DNA of 30,000 nucleotides from Prorocentrum cordatum (GCA_963575745.1 CAUYUJ010003596.1:32501-62500), one strand, 5' to 3'; numbered from the stretch's first letter, positions 17,516 through 27,231 are shown. The notes: generated from the sequence alone by a model not told the origin. Translations and numbers: made by a program.

Positions 17516-19218
17516 TTGCCCCGCCGCATGTTGGCTCAGTTGTCGCCGTCGGCAGTCTCATCGCATCCATCGCCCCCGCCGATGGCGACGACGGCGATGA
17601 AGGCCATGATCACCACGAAGACCACGAAGACGGCGGCGAAGACAGCGACGAAGACCAAGAAGGTCGCCAAGAAGCGCGTCGCTTCGAGGCGCCCTGCGTC
17701 CAATGGGGAATGCCCACTTCAAGAGGCGCGTGAAGGAGCCCGCTTGCGCGTCGTCTGGCACGACGACGCGGCCCGGGGCCAAATCGAAAGTCGGCGGGGC
17801 CAGGGCGCAGGAATTACCTTGCCCCCGCCACAGCGGGAAGAACGCCGGTAAAGGGGAGACGGCGCCCCTCGCCAGCAAAGCCAAGGCGGAACGCATTGAC
17901 TTCCGCGGGCTCTGTGGCATGGACGTCGCAAACAGGATTCGCGCTGGCGCGGAGCCCGGGCATTTGCCGCAGATAGAGGGCAAGAAGTGCCCACGCAATT
18001 GCGGCGCTAAGTTGTCCCTCCATGCGTGCGCAGACAAGGGGTATCTCGGCATCTCCGTCAACGTGGGCGACGCGCAGGTATCTGGGAGATCACGCAGCGC
18101 AGTGCCCCCCCGATAGATTTGGGGGCGTTGGGCGTTGTGGGGGGGGCGGTTTCTATGTGAGATGGGTTGCGCGTTATGCTATCTCTTCAGGTGAGCGTCC
18201 GACGCGGCGCAGGCACCGCTGCGGCGACTGGACGCGCAGCGGGAACAATAGGGGCATCGCGGCCCAGAGCGAGGAGGGCGCCCCCATCTCTCTCGGCGGC
18301 AGAGGGGGAGCACCAGCAGGCGAAGGGCTACTCGCCGTGCACTTGGCGCGCGTGCCCTGGACTGCGCGCCACCCGAGTCGCGGAGATTACACGGTCGCGC
18401 AGGGCATCTCGAAGGACACCATGGCGTCATACTTGAACTAGGTGCGCCGCCGCATGACCAAGCTTAGCCTTAAAGAACAGGCCCGCATCAAGTTCAAAGA
18501 CGGCATGCTCGTGGAGCTCGACGAGTGAGGCATCAGGGCCGAGCGGGTCAGCCGCAAGAAGCCGAGCGACAAGTGCAAGCCTGAGTGCTCTGCCGACCGC
18601 TTTCTCTGGAAGCGTTGGCTCATCATGGTCGAGCGCGGCAATAGGGCCAACATGGTTCTCATCCAGCTCCCCTGAGAGACGAGCATGGCTGGCGGCGGCG
18701 GCGTGCCCTTGAGCGGGGTCCAGTGCGACGAGGCCGTCAGGAAGCACCTCGGCCGCGCTGCGATCGCCCTGACCGACGGCGCCGACTGCTACGAGGCCTT
18801 CGCCGCTGGCGACTTGGTCTGCTCGCCCTGCTGCGACCGCAAAGATTGCCTCGAGCGCGCGGGGGCATCGGGGTCCGCCAAGCAATGCCTGGGGACGCGG
18901 CCAAGGCACGGGCGGGAGCGCTTCCGCGCCCACTACCGCAAGTTGGCCATGTCGCACGGCGTGGTGAGCCACAAGAAGGAGGAGTGGGTTCTCGTGAAGG
19001 CCGTGCGTGTGCAGGACAAGAACGGGAACGTCCGCATGGTCAAGCTCAAGCACGGCACGGAGGCGGCGGACGGCAGCTGGGACGAGGTCAAGGCGGCGCT
19101 CCCGTCCCCGATCAAGAGCTCCGACCACGACCGCATCGCCGAGTACGTCCACGCGTGGGCGTGGCGCGCCAGGCGCCATGAAGCCGACCTCTTCGCTGCT
19201 TTGTGCTCAAGTAGGTGA
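17516..19218 (+). pseudogene. IS1595/ISXO2-like DDE transposase, relic with probable intron
   Basis: A lysine/threonine-rich N-terminus (MATTAMKAMITTKTTKTAAK from 17579) is followed, after a frame change near 17700, by a basic region and KKCPRNCGAKLS (zinc-ribbon-like CxxxC). GCGCAG|GTATCTG near 18077 and CTATCTCTTCAG ending near 18190 could be an intron. From 18382 one frame reads GDYTVAQGISKDTMASYLN, TAG (18439-18441), RMTKLSLKEQARIKFKDGML, VELDE with the first acidic residue (18520-18522), TGA (18526-18528), RWLIMVERG, TGA (18673-18675), then ALTDGADCYEAF with a second aspartate (18775-18777) and AMSHGVVSHKKEEWV. It ends at TGA 19216-19218. These are the landmarks of ISXO2-like transposases as I know them. 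Three stops in one frame make it non-functional. Confidence 0.7.
18078..18190 (+). other. Candidate intron in the transposase relic
   Basis: Donor-like GCGCAG|GTATCTG and acceptor-like CTATCTCTTCAG|GTGAGC bracket a 113-base stretch that contains a stop (TAG at 18114-18116), a G-tract and no coding character. Sequence-based only. Confidence 0.35.
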
Positions 19219-19380
19219 GGGCTAGTGAGGAGCCCGACGTCGGGGGCCGCGGGGCGCGCAGGGTTCGGGGAGCATGCAGGGCGCGAGACCCTGCTCAGTC
19301 GCTATACAGAGAACACGTTGCCACGGGGCGGGTGCCCTTTTCGCGAAGATATTACGCTGATCTCCAGAGCGGGCCAGGAA
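19219..19380. other. Unassigned sequence after the transposase relic
   Basis: No gene. It might hold the downstream end of the transposon, but I could not match it convincingly to any inverted copy upstream of 17516. Confidence 0.4.
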
Positions 19381-20060
19381 GGAGGAAGAGGAGGAGGAGG
19401 AGGAGGAGGAGGAGGAGGAAGAGGAGAGGAGTTGAGAAGAAGGAGAGAATGGACGAACGAAGCGGAGTTGGAAAGAGAGCGTCTCCGTTTGAAGCCTTTT
19501 AGGGGCCTAGAGCGCCCCACCCTCATCCAGTCTGGCGCCGTTCGAACCGGTAATGACCCCCCCCCGGTTTTCCAGAAGGGGGGGTTCGAACCGGTAGTGA
19601 CCCCCCCCCCCGATTTTCCAGAGGGGAGGGTGGAGGGGTTTGCCGGGGGAAGGGGGGGTGGGGGGTCCAGCAGGGGGAGGATTTTCGAAGGGGAACCCCG
19701 GGTTCTGGAAGAGGGGGGGGGAATGTTCCAAAGTAAAGCGACGGTGGATCACGCTCTCTCGGAGATCTGCAAACAATTTGAAAACAAACGTTGAACAAAG
19801 TGTGGAAAAAAACACTTGAAAGCAGTTCGAGGAAAGTTTGAACAAGACACAAATTGAAAAAAGGTGTGACAAAATTGGACTCAGTTCAGCTGGATTTGGA
19901 ACTTCGAAAAAGTTTGAATACGGTTTGAAAAAAGATCGCGCGGAACTGTACTTGGAAACAATGGAAAACATGTTAAACAAGTTTGAGAATAAGAATCATA
20001 TGTTCCATGCATTGTCCATATTTCCGTTATCATGTCTCACACTCGTACTTCCGCTTCGTT
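19380..20060 (+). repeat. Dispersed repeat, plus-strand copy
   Basis: Starts with a GGA microsatellite (19381-19430), then GAGAGCG, GGCCTAGAGCGCC, CACCCTCATCCAGTCTGG, and two GTTCGAACCGGTA(A/G)TGACCC units with C/G-tracts (19540-19612). It passes through G-rich sequence into CACGCTCTCTCGGAGATCT and an AT-rich tail rich in TTTGAAAA. Same order as the reverse complement of 13300-13100 plus 12000-11590. GGTTCGAACC resembles a tRNA B-box, which would fit a SINE-like origin, but no A-box or tRNA fold is visible. Confidence 0.65.
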
Positions 20061-20140
20061 TCTATCTTACAATTTTGGCATACTTCGATGATCCCGCGCC
20101 TGGTCACCGGTTTGCTTGTCCAAGGCGACATGATGCTAGA
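20061..20140. other. Short unassigned stretch
   Basis: No feature seen between the AT-rich tail and the purine tract. Confidence 0.4.
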
Positions 20141-20352
20141 GGAGGAGGGAGGGAGGTGGTGGTGGAACGCTGGCATGCATGAGCGCGGTGGCGGAGGGAG
20201 GCAGGGGGGGAGGAAAGGGGGGAGGGAGGGAGGAGGGAGGCAGGGACGGAGGAGGGGAGGAGGAGGGAGGAGGGAGGAATGGAGGGAAGGAGGGAAGCAG
20301 GGAGGGATGGAGGAAAGGAGGGAGGGATGGAGGGAGGGAGGGAGGAGGGGAT
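20141..20352 (+). repeat. GGGAGG/GGAGGA purine tract
   Basis: About 210 bases nearly free of pyrimidines on the plus strand, with GGGAGGGA and GGAGGAGG units. Potential for triplex or quadruplex structure. Open frames in it are artefacts. Confidence 0.85.
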
Positions 20353-20477
20353 CAGGCACGACTTCCTCCACAGACGGGCTCGGTGCAAGCCGCCACGGAC
20401 TGGAACCGGGTGGCGCGGAGGCGCAAGGGATCGGCAGCAGCAGCGGCGGCGTCGGGGAGGGGCGGGGGCCGGGCGCT

Positions 20478-20698
20478 CCTGCTGGTCTTGGCCTCCTCGT
20501 TGTCGTCGCAGTAGCACTTGTGCTTCGCGAACAGCTTTCGTTCCGTGTCGCCCTCGTGGGGGGCCGGCGCGTCGCCCTCGTCCTCGTCGTCCTCGTCGTC
20601 GTCGTCGTCCTCGTCGTCCTCGTCGTCCTCGTCGTCCTCGTCGTCGTCCTCGTCGTCGTCGTCGTCCTCGTCGTCCTCGTCGTCCTCGTCGTCGTCGG
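20478..20698 (-). CDS. Acidic tract plus CYC motif exon-like fragment (minus strand)
   Basis: On the minus strand one frame runs through an Asp/Glu-only tract (encoded by the GTC/CTC repeat 20578-20698), then GDAPAPHEGDTERKLFAKHK, then CYCDDNEEAKT (to about 20478). The KLFxKxxCYC pattern is, from memory, the N-terminal signature of a large coiled-coil protein family in dinoflagellates. The fragment at 2466-2640 resembles a later part of that family and lies downstream on the same strand. A CCTTCCTGTGTGAG tract just before the acidic run could be a 3' splice site; an in-frame TGA there means the frame cannot extend upstream. After AKT the sequence becomes arginine/proline-rich and is probably past the exon end. 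No start codon. Confidence 0.5.
20578..20698. repeat. (GTCCTC)n / (GTC)n repeat
   Basis: About 120 bases of GTC and CTC triplets. Read on the minus strand, in frame with the CYC fragment, they encode only D and E. Confidence 0.85.
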
Positions 20699-20809
20699 CT
20701 CACACAGGAAGGGTCGCGGCGAGAAGCCGGCCCGGGGGGCCTGGCCCAGGGATCGGGCCGAGAGCTCCGGGGCCCCAGATCTCCGACGATACCTACGCAG
20801 GACGAAAGA

Positions 20810-21335
20810 TGATGATACTGGTGATGATGATGAAAAGACTACGATTATTAGCTATAGTAATACATATAATCATCATAAAACTAATAATAATAATAACTAA
20901 TAATAAAAATGACTACTACTAATAATAATAATAATAGTAATAATAATAATAAAGAAGATAGCTGATAAAAAAATAATACAAGAATAAATAATAATACTAA
21001 TAGAATAATAATAATAATAGTAGTAGTAATTGCTTTTATTAATAAGAATTATGATGATAGCAATAATGCTAATAGTAATAATAATAATAGTAATAGTAAT
21101 AGTCATGATATAAAGAAAAAAGACGAAGAAAAATTGTAATACCAGTAATAATAAACAAAATAATAACCATAATAACAATTGTAATAATTATAATAGTAGT
21201 AATAATAACGATGATACGAATGATAAGAATGATAATAATAATGATGATGGTGATGATGAAGATGATGATAATGATGGTGATGACGATGATGGTGATGATG
21301 GTGATGACGATGATGATGGTATCATCATCACGGCG
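20810..21335. repeat. Imperfect AAT then GATGAT trinucleotide repeats
   Basis: AATAATAAT with TAG/AAC variants (20850-21230) shades into GATGATGGTGATGAC (21231-21325). The long isoleucine/threonine open frame on the minus strand is a repeat artefact. Confidence 0.85.
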
Positions 21336-22590
21336 GCAACGGCCCCAACGGCGACAAGCGGTTGCCGACAGAGCGTCGGCGCCGCCCAACGCACGGCGTC
21401 TAGACAAGCTGCCTGCAGCAGTCGGGGGGCGAGGAGACATGACGTCATGAGGGGCGCGACCCATGGGCGGGGAGGGCTCGTGAGGTCCGTGAGACACCGC
21501 CCGGGCCTGGGTGCCGCGTATCCGACTTCTCTCGGCTCGCTTGTTTCAAATTGCATCCTATACATCTGAATCAGCGTAGGAATCGGATGCGTGGAAAAAA
21601 AGATACGCACATCAAACCAACAGCATCTTAAATCGAATCCGCGCGGACGGAAGTCGGATTCACCGCAGCACAAAGCAAAATCAAAATCGGATCCATACCA
21701 ACTGAATGGGATCTGCACAGGTCTATCTCATTCGCGCTGGCGCAAGAGTTGAAGGCATCAAGGCATCATGTCTGGGCCCCAGAGGAAACAACTTTCGTCC
21801 TGGGGGTGCACGATTTGCTCAATGCGGCCCTTTGTTCCTCGATGACAGCTTCCTTGGCCCATTATCGGGCCCTGGGGATAACATAAATGGATCGGGGGCC
21901 AAAAACAAATCCTGGGGAAGGGGTCGGGACCTCTGGGGCCGCGCATCGAAAAACCACAAGCAACAAAAACAAAACAAAAAACATAACAAACAAAAACATA
22001 TCGGCGGATGCCTGGAGCACACACCGCGAGAAAAAGCCACGAAGTCGGAGGGGTCTGGGCTCGCTCTTCCCCCCCCCCCGTCACGCCGCTGCCCGCCTGC
22101 GGGCCCGTGTCATGGGCACTCGTGGGCACTGCTCAACCGACCCCTCTCCCATGGACGTGCCATGGGCCCCACTGACCGATTGACCCCCTCCAGATGTTGA
22201 CGCCAACCCACATAGCAAAAACGAACCATAAGGATGCAAGGGCTGTGGAAGGCCATGTCGACACTCTGCGGGCGGGGCGCGGCCGGCGAGAGCGGGCAAG
22301 GATAGGCCGAAGGGGAAGGATGCAAGGGCAACCTGGGAGAGTCCAACCAGCCCTTTGGGCGACAGGTGGTCTAAGTGTGATTTCTTTTTCCTTCCACAAC
22401 CCCTCTTCCCTTCGAGGAGGGGAACCCTCCCCCTCCCCTCCCTGGGGATTTTTGGGAGAGGGACCGATGTGTCAGAGGGTCCTTATTCGGCCTGTGAAAG
22501 GGCCAACGTGTGACACCCCTCACGAGGATCGTGGCCCCCGAGGGGGGGCAGACATCGAGGACCCCCTCTCTTTTGACCGACCGCCTGCAA
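21336..22590. other. Unassigned sequence, no gene seen
   Basis: Mixed-composition DNA with a cluster of (A)CAAAAACAAA sequence (21960-22000) and a C-tract near 22070. AAGGATGCAAGGGC is repeated at about 22230 and 22316. A 33-base stretch at about 22165-22197 (CCGATT, then ACCCC, CTCC, AGATG) resembles about 23326-23359. Open frames on both strands are long only where stops are rare. Nothing supports a gene. Confidence 0.4.
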
Positions 22591-22735
22591 GATGGCAACC
22601 CAAGAGGCCCTCCAGGGCTCCCAAGAGCGCCCCCAAGAGGGCTCCAAGAGCGCCCCCAAGAAGCCCCCCGAGAGGCCTCCAAGAGGCACCCGAGAGGCAC
22701 CCGAGAGGCCCCCGAGCGAAGTTCGAACCGAGTCG
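22590..22735. repeat. CCAAGAGGCCC dispersed repeat, copy 3 (short)
   Basis: About twelve CCAAGAGGCCC-like units on the plus strand, ending in CGAAGTTCGAACCGAG. Same family as the copies at 250, 3913, 25130 and 25580. Confidence 0.75.
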
Positions 22736-22970
22736 GAGGAGTCGAAACGAGCCCTGGCTGGGGGTCGGTCGAGCGACACCCGCCTGTGCGCGGCGGCGGC
22801 ACTGCCAGCGACGAGCGCCGGGCGGCGGGGGATGGGCTGCGGTCGTCGTGCTGCCGCAGGGGAGCGCCGGCCGCGGCGGGCCTCGGCCACGAGTGGGCGC
22901 CGCCGCCCGTGGCCCGAGCGAGGGCCCGAGGGCCAGAGCCCCTCCGGAGCAGCGCTTGATCCGACCCCCC
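22736..22970. other. Unassigned GC-rich sequence
   Basis: Overlapping open frames on both strands without a recognisable domain, between repeat copy 3 and the CCT microsatellite. Confidence 0.4.
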
Positions 22971-22975
22971 CCCCC

Positions 22976-23128
22976 ACCTCCTCCTCCTCCTCCTCCTCCT
23001 CCTCCTCCTCCTCCTCCTCCTCCTCCTCCTCCCTCCTCCTCCTCCTCCTCCTCCTCCTCCTCCTCCTCCTCCTCCTCCTCCTCCTCCTCCTCCTCCTCCT
23101 CCTCCTCCTCCTCCTCCTCCTCCTCCTC
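22976..23128. repeat. (CCT)n microsatellite, about 153 bp
   Basis: Nearly pure CCT with one CCCT interruption at about 23030, preceded by a C-tract. It produces poly-Ser, poly-Leu or poly-Pro frames on plus and poly-Glu/Arg/Gly frames on minus, none meaningful. Confidence 0.95.
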
Positions 23129-23129
23129 A

Positions 23130-23606
23130 GTGGAGGCCCGTGCACAAGAAACCTGCCACGGGAATCCCAGCCCTGAGACCCCAGGGCGTCCATCGATTCT
23201 TGGCGTGGGAGCGTCACGCCCTCCCGTCGCAAAACCACCGAAATCCAAAGAAGCCCAGGGCACCCTGGAGGCTAGCAGGGTGTTTCTTGGCATGGGCCTC
23301 CACTGCATCCCCGACGGCGTGGCCAGGGCCCCCATGGGCCGATTTACCCCTCCTAGATGGGGAGATGGCCCGTCATCTTCGGGTCTCGAGGGGCATGCAG
23401 TCGAGACTGACAAGTGGGTCGGCCCTGCTGAATCGAGGGTACCCTTGTGTCCAGTGTTTTGCGGCCCATGCCTTGCGCATTTCTGTGGCAGAGTTGCCCT
23501 CACAAGGGTCTCGTGCCCTCTCGCGTGTCCTCTCCACTCGGCCCCGACTGTAGCCCCAACTGGGTTGGAAAAACCTGTGGAGCTGTGGATGGCCATGGGG
23601 ACGGGG
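23130..23606. other. Unassigned sequence, no gene seen
   Basis: No domain, RNA gene or tandem repeat recognised apart from the weak match to 22165-22197. Confidence 0.4.
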
Positions 23607-23857
23607 ATAGGTATCGGTGAAACGAGGCTGAGAGGCCCCTCCTGAACCCAAAGCTTAGGTCGGGCATGTCCCCCTACAGGCGGAGTCTGGACGACAAAAA
23701 TGTTCAACAAGTATTAGAAATAGTCCAAATATACTCGAAAAATCGTCCCCAGGCTATGTTTTGACTATGTTTGAATATTCATCCTGTAGAGGGACATGCC
23801 CGACTTAAGAATAGGGATCGGTGAAACGAGGCTGAGAGGCCCCTCCTGAACCCAAAG
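23607..23857. mobile_element. 156-bp MITE-like element inside 47-bp direct repeats
   Basis: Bases 23654-23680 and 23783-23809 are 27-base terminal inverted repeats (CTTAGGTCGGGCATGTCC... against its inverse, two mismatches). The AT-rich centre (23681-23782) has no gene. On both sides lies the same 47-base sequence (23607-23653 and 23811-23857; ATAGG, then ATCGGTGAAACGAGGC, to CCCAAAG) with one mismatch. A duplication of 47 bases is much longer than the 2-11 bases usual for DNA transposons. Either this element duplicates long targets, or a previously duplicated segment was invaded exactly at its junction. Confidence 0.8.
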
Positions 23858-25129
23858 CGGTCCTTATTTCAGCGTCTTGACTGATGTCGGGGGGCGTAAG
23901 GCTCGGGTTCGGGGGGCTCATGAAACTGACGAGACCCAATCTGAAATCTGACGCAAGCCCCCGCTGCAAGCGCCCCACGAGAGCTGGACCGTCAGAACCG
24001 AGGTCGCGCTCGTCGAAAAGCGTCAGCAGACCGGCGATCCAGAGCGCTCGTCGAGTCCCACGGTCACCCCAGATTTGGTAATAAAAGGGAGGGGGTCTGG
24101 ACCTCCAAGACGAGCCACTTCAGACCCCCCCCCGTGGGAGAACCCTCCAAAGCATCGTCCCCAGACCCCCCCAGGCCCTCCAAGATAGCCTGGAAGAGAC
24201 CCCCCCCGAAATGAGACCCCCCTCCCTTGATTACAAAATCTGGAGCACCTCGACATCTCAGCGCCTCGACTGTATGGCGCAGCGTCTGCGCGCCGGGGAG
24301 CGCTGGGCGGCAGCGGGCCGTGGCGGGGCGGGGGCGGAGAGCGGCGGGATCCTCCGCCTTGGAGCTCTGGAGCATGCTCTCCAGCAGCCTCACAACCTCG
24401 CAAACGCAGCGGTGGGGGGGAAAAGACGACGCCAGAACGAGGAGAAGCTCGGGTGAGGACACATCGAGAACCTCTGAGATCTGGCTGCTCTGGAGGATCT
24501 CTCGGGCGCCGCGGCCTTCGCAGAGCGCTCCAGAACGCTCTGGGAGCGTTCCGGAACGCTCTGGATGTGCTCGTCCTGGCCTCGTCCAAGCGCAGGCTCA
24601 GCCGCAAGAGAGCCAGCAACGGTGGAGCAGGAGGGTGGGAAAGTGAGAACAAGAGCTTGCACGTTGAAGCAGAGGCGACCACCACGGAGCGCGGTCTGCA
24701 CGGCCTGAATGGATATGAACGTGAAGTCCGCCACGGTGCCCTGAGGCACGACCTGGAGTGCCCTCGGGCCCCTTCGAGGTCTGTAGTGAGCTCGGTTATT
24801 ACTGCTGTTGATCTTTGAGGAGCCCACAGCCCAGACTTCTGGGCGCTCTCGGGCGCTCCGTGCGCCACCAGGGGGTCCCCGCACGACGTTTCGAGAGGCC
24901 GAGAGCGCGCTGTTCGGGACGTGCGCGTCCAACATGGTCTCGGATGGCCCCCAGGGGACCGTCCCGGAGCCCTCCCGGGCGCCTCTTGGGCCGTCTACGA
25001 AGCCCTGGAGGGCAGCCCAAGAAGCCCAGGTCGTCAAAATCCATTGGCTTCCGCGTGTTCGCATCACCGCCTTGTCGATCTTCAAAGCGTCCGAGACGGC
25101 CCAAAAGGCGCCCAAGATCACAACAAATC
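23858..25129. other. Unassigned sequence with several minus-strand open frames
   Basis: Long open frames overlap on the minus strand (24023-24868, 24390-25298), but no recognisable domain or consistent codon pattern emerges. GAGCGTTCCGGAACGCTC at 24544-24561 is a perfect 18-base palindrome flanked by repeated GAACGCTCTGG. A degenerate exon of a minus-strand gene cannot be excluded around 24640-24830, but I cannot support one. Confidence 0.4.
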
Positions 25130-25440
25130 GGCCCGAGTCCCCAAGAGGACCCCAAGAGGCCCCCAAGACGGCCCCAAGATGGAACACGAACTGACATGTT
25201 GAGCCCTCCGCCACAAGATGGCCCCAACATCCCCCCCACAAGCCCCCGAGGTGCGCCCAAGAGGGCCCAAGAGGCCCCAAAGAGGCTCCGAGAGGCACAA
25301 ATCAGATCCCAAGAGGCCCCCAAGACGACCCAAGACACCCCCAAAACCATCTCCAAGAGGCTTCCCAAAAGATCCTCACAAGCATCCATGAAGCATCTGA
25401 CCTACAACCAGGCACAGTGGCGGGATGGACCGAAGGCCAC
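25130..25440. repeat. CCAAGAGGCCC dispersed repeat, copy 4, with conserved right end
   Basis: CCAAGAGGCCC units are followed at 25401-25440 by the non-repetitive end sequence shared with 4638-4678 (ACAACC, then GTGGC, GGATGG, CCGAAGGCCAC), after which the two loci diverge. This gives the family a definable terminus. Confidence 0.75.
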
Positions 25441-25579
25441 TGGATCCGCCGCCCCGTGTTGATTTATTCAAGGGGTGCACGGCGTTCCGAATGTCTGGCA
25501 GGTGTTTGATTCTTGTCTGAAGAACTCCCAATGGGATCTCGGCCCAACCCGCCGGCCACCCAGAGAATCTCCGTGTCAT

Positions 25580-26712
25580 AGGTCTTTCCGCCCAAGACGG
25601 CCCCTGGATGGCCTCCAAGACGATCAAGATGGCCCAAGATGGCCAGGATGGCCCAAGATGGCCTGCAAGACGGTCCCAAGACGCACCCAAAACGGCCAAG
25701 ATGGCTCCGAGACGTCCCAAGATGTCCTCCAGACGGCCCAAGTGGCCCCTCAGACGCAGCAACGCACCAAATAGGCTCTAAGAGGACCTCGAGGAGGCCA
25801 AGATCTCGAATTTCCCTTATTATGTCTACCGTACTTGTTTTAGCGTTCTCGCCTTTTCGGGCTTCCGACGCTCCAAGACGGGCGGGCCCGTGGGCCCCAA
25901 AACCACCGCAAAAGGGCCCAAGAGGCCCCCAAGAGGCCCCAAGACGGCCCCAAAGGGCCCAAAGACAGGACAAGACAACAGACAACCCAAGAGGCCCCCA
26001 AGACAGCTCCAAGACGGCCACAGAGACCTCCAAGACGGCCCGAAAGCGTCCAAAGAGCCATCCACGACTGCCCACGGAGTGCCCGAGACGGCCTCTGAAG
26101 GCCAGGAGGCCCCTTAGTCGCCCCAAGAGGGCTCCAAGAGGACGCCAAAACCCACGATGTTCCTTACAAGATCGCCCCAAGCCGACCCAGGAGGCCCCCA
26201 AGAGGCCCGCAAGACGGCCAGAGAGGCCCCCAAGACGGCCCCGAAACTGCCCCAGAGACGTCCAAGACGGCCCTAAAGCAGCCAAAGAAGGACCCACGAC
26301 TGCTCAGGGAGGGCCCAAGACAGCCTATGAAGGCCAAGAGGCCCTCTAGACGCCCCAGGAGGGCTCCAAGAGGACCTCGAGGAGGCCAAAAGCTGTGTTG
26401 GTTTTGTCGATTGTGGTTCAATAATGTTAGCGTAGTTATCCCTTCTCGGGCGTCCGACGCTCCAAGACGGGCCCGTAGGCACCCAAAATGGTCCCAAGAC
26501 GGCCCAAGAGGGCCCCAAGACAGCACAAGAGGCCTCCAAGACGGCCCGAAAGCAGGCCCCAAGACAGCCTCCGAAGGCCAAGAGGTCCCATAACTAGAGG
26601 CCCCCCGAGGCCCCATAAGAGGTCCCCAAGAGGCCCCAGGAGAACCCCAGGAGGCCTCAAGCGGCCCCCAAAAGAAGCTCCCAGAGGCCTGAAGAGGGCC
26701 TCAAGAGGCATA
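25580..26712. repeat. CCAAGAGGCCC dispersed repeat, copies 5 and 6 in tandem
   Basis: Two successive sub-copies carry the same non-repetitive block: GAGGACCTCGAGGAGGCCA (25782-25800 and 26370-26388), then about 60 AT-richer bases, then TTCGGGCTTCCGACGCTCC (near 25857) or TCGGGCGTCCGACGCTCC (near 26445), and CCAAGACGGG. The block in copy 2 (near 4295) is the same. The repeat therefore has a unit of about 590 bases with an internal signature. Minus-strand frames reading LGASWGPLG are artefacts. Confidence 0.75.
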
Positions 26713-26720
26713 GTGTTCAT

Positions 26721-26962
26721 CCTCCTCCTCCTCCTCCTCCTCCTCCTCTCCTCCTCCTCCTCCTCCTCCTCTCCTCCTCTCCTCCTCCTCCTCCCTCCTC
26801 CTCCTCCTCCTCCTCCTCCTCCTCCTCCTCCCTCCTCCTCCTCCTCCTCCTCCTCCTCCTCCTCCTCCTCCTCCTCCTCCTCCTCCTCCTCCTCCTCCTC
26901 CTCCTCCTCCTCCTCATCATCATCATCATCATCATCATCAATCATCATCATCATCATCATCA

Positions 26963-27003
<41 letters not shown>

Positions 27004-27043
27004 GCATCAGCATCAGCATCAGCATCAGCATCAGATCATCATC

Positions 27044-27076
<33 letters not shown>

Positions 27077-27137
27077 GCAGCATCATCATCATCATCAGCA
27101 GCAGCATCATCCTCAGCATCATCATCATCAGCATCAG

Positions 27138-27169
<32 letters not shown>

Positions 27170-27170
27170 G

Positions 27171-27231
<61 letters not shown>

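Noticed and set aside
19540-19620. GGTTCGAACC motifs resembling tRNA B-boxes (also 13110, 11940)
   Set aside because: No A-box, acceptor stem or cloverleaf could be built around them; they sit between C/G-tracts. Kept only as a hint of a SINE-like origin.
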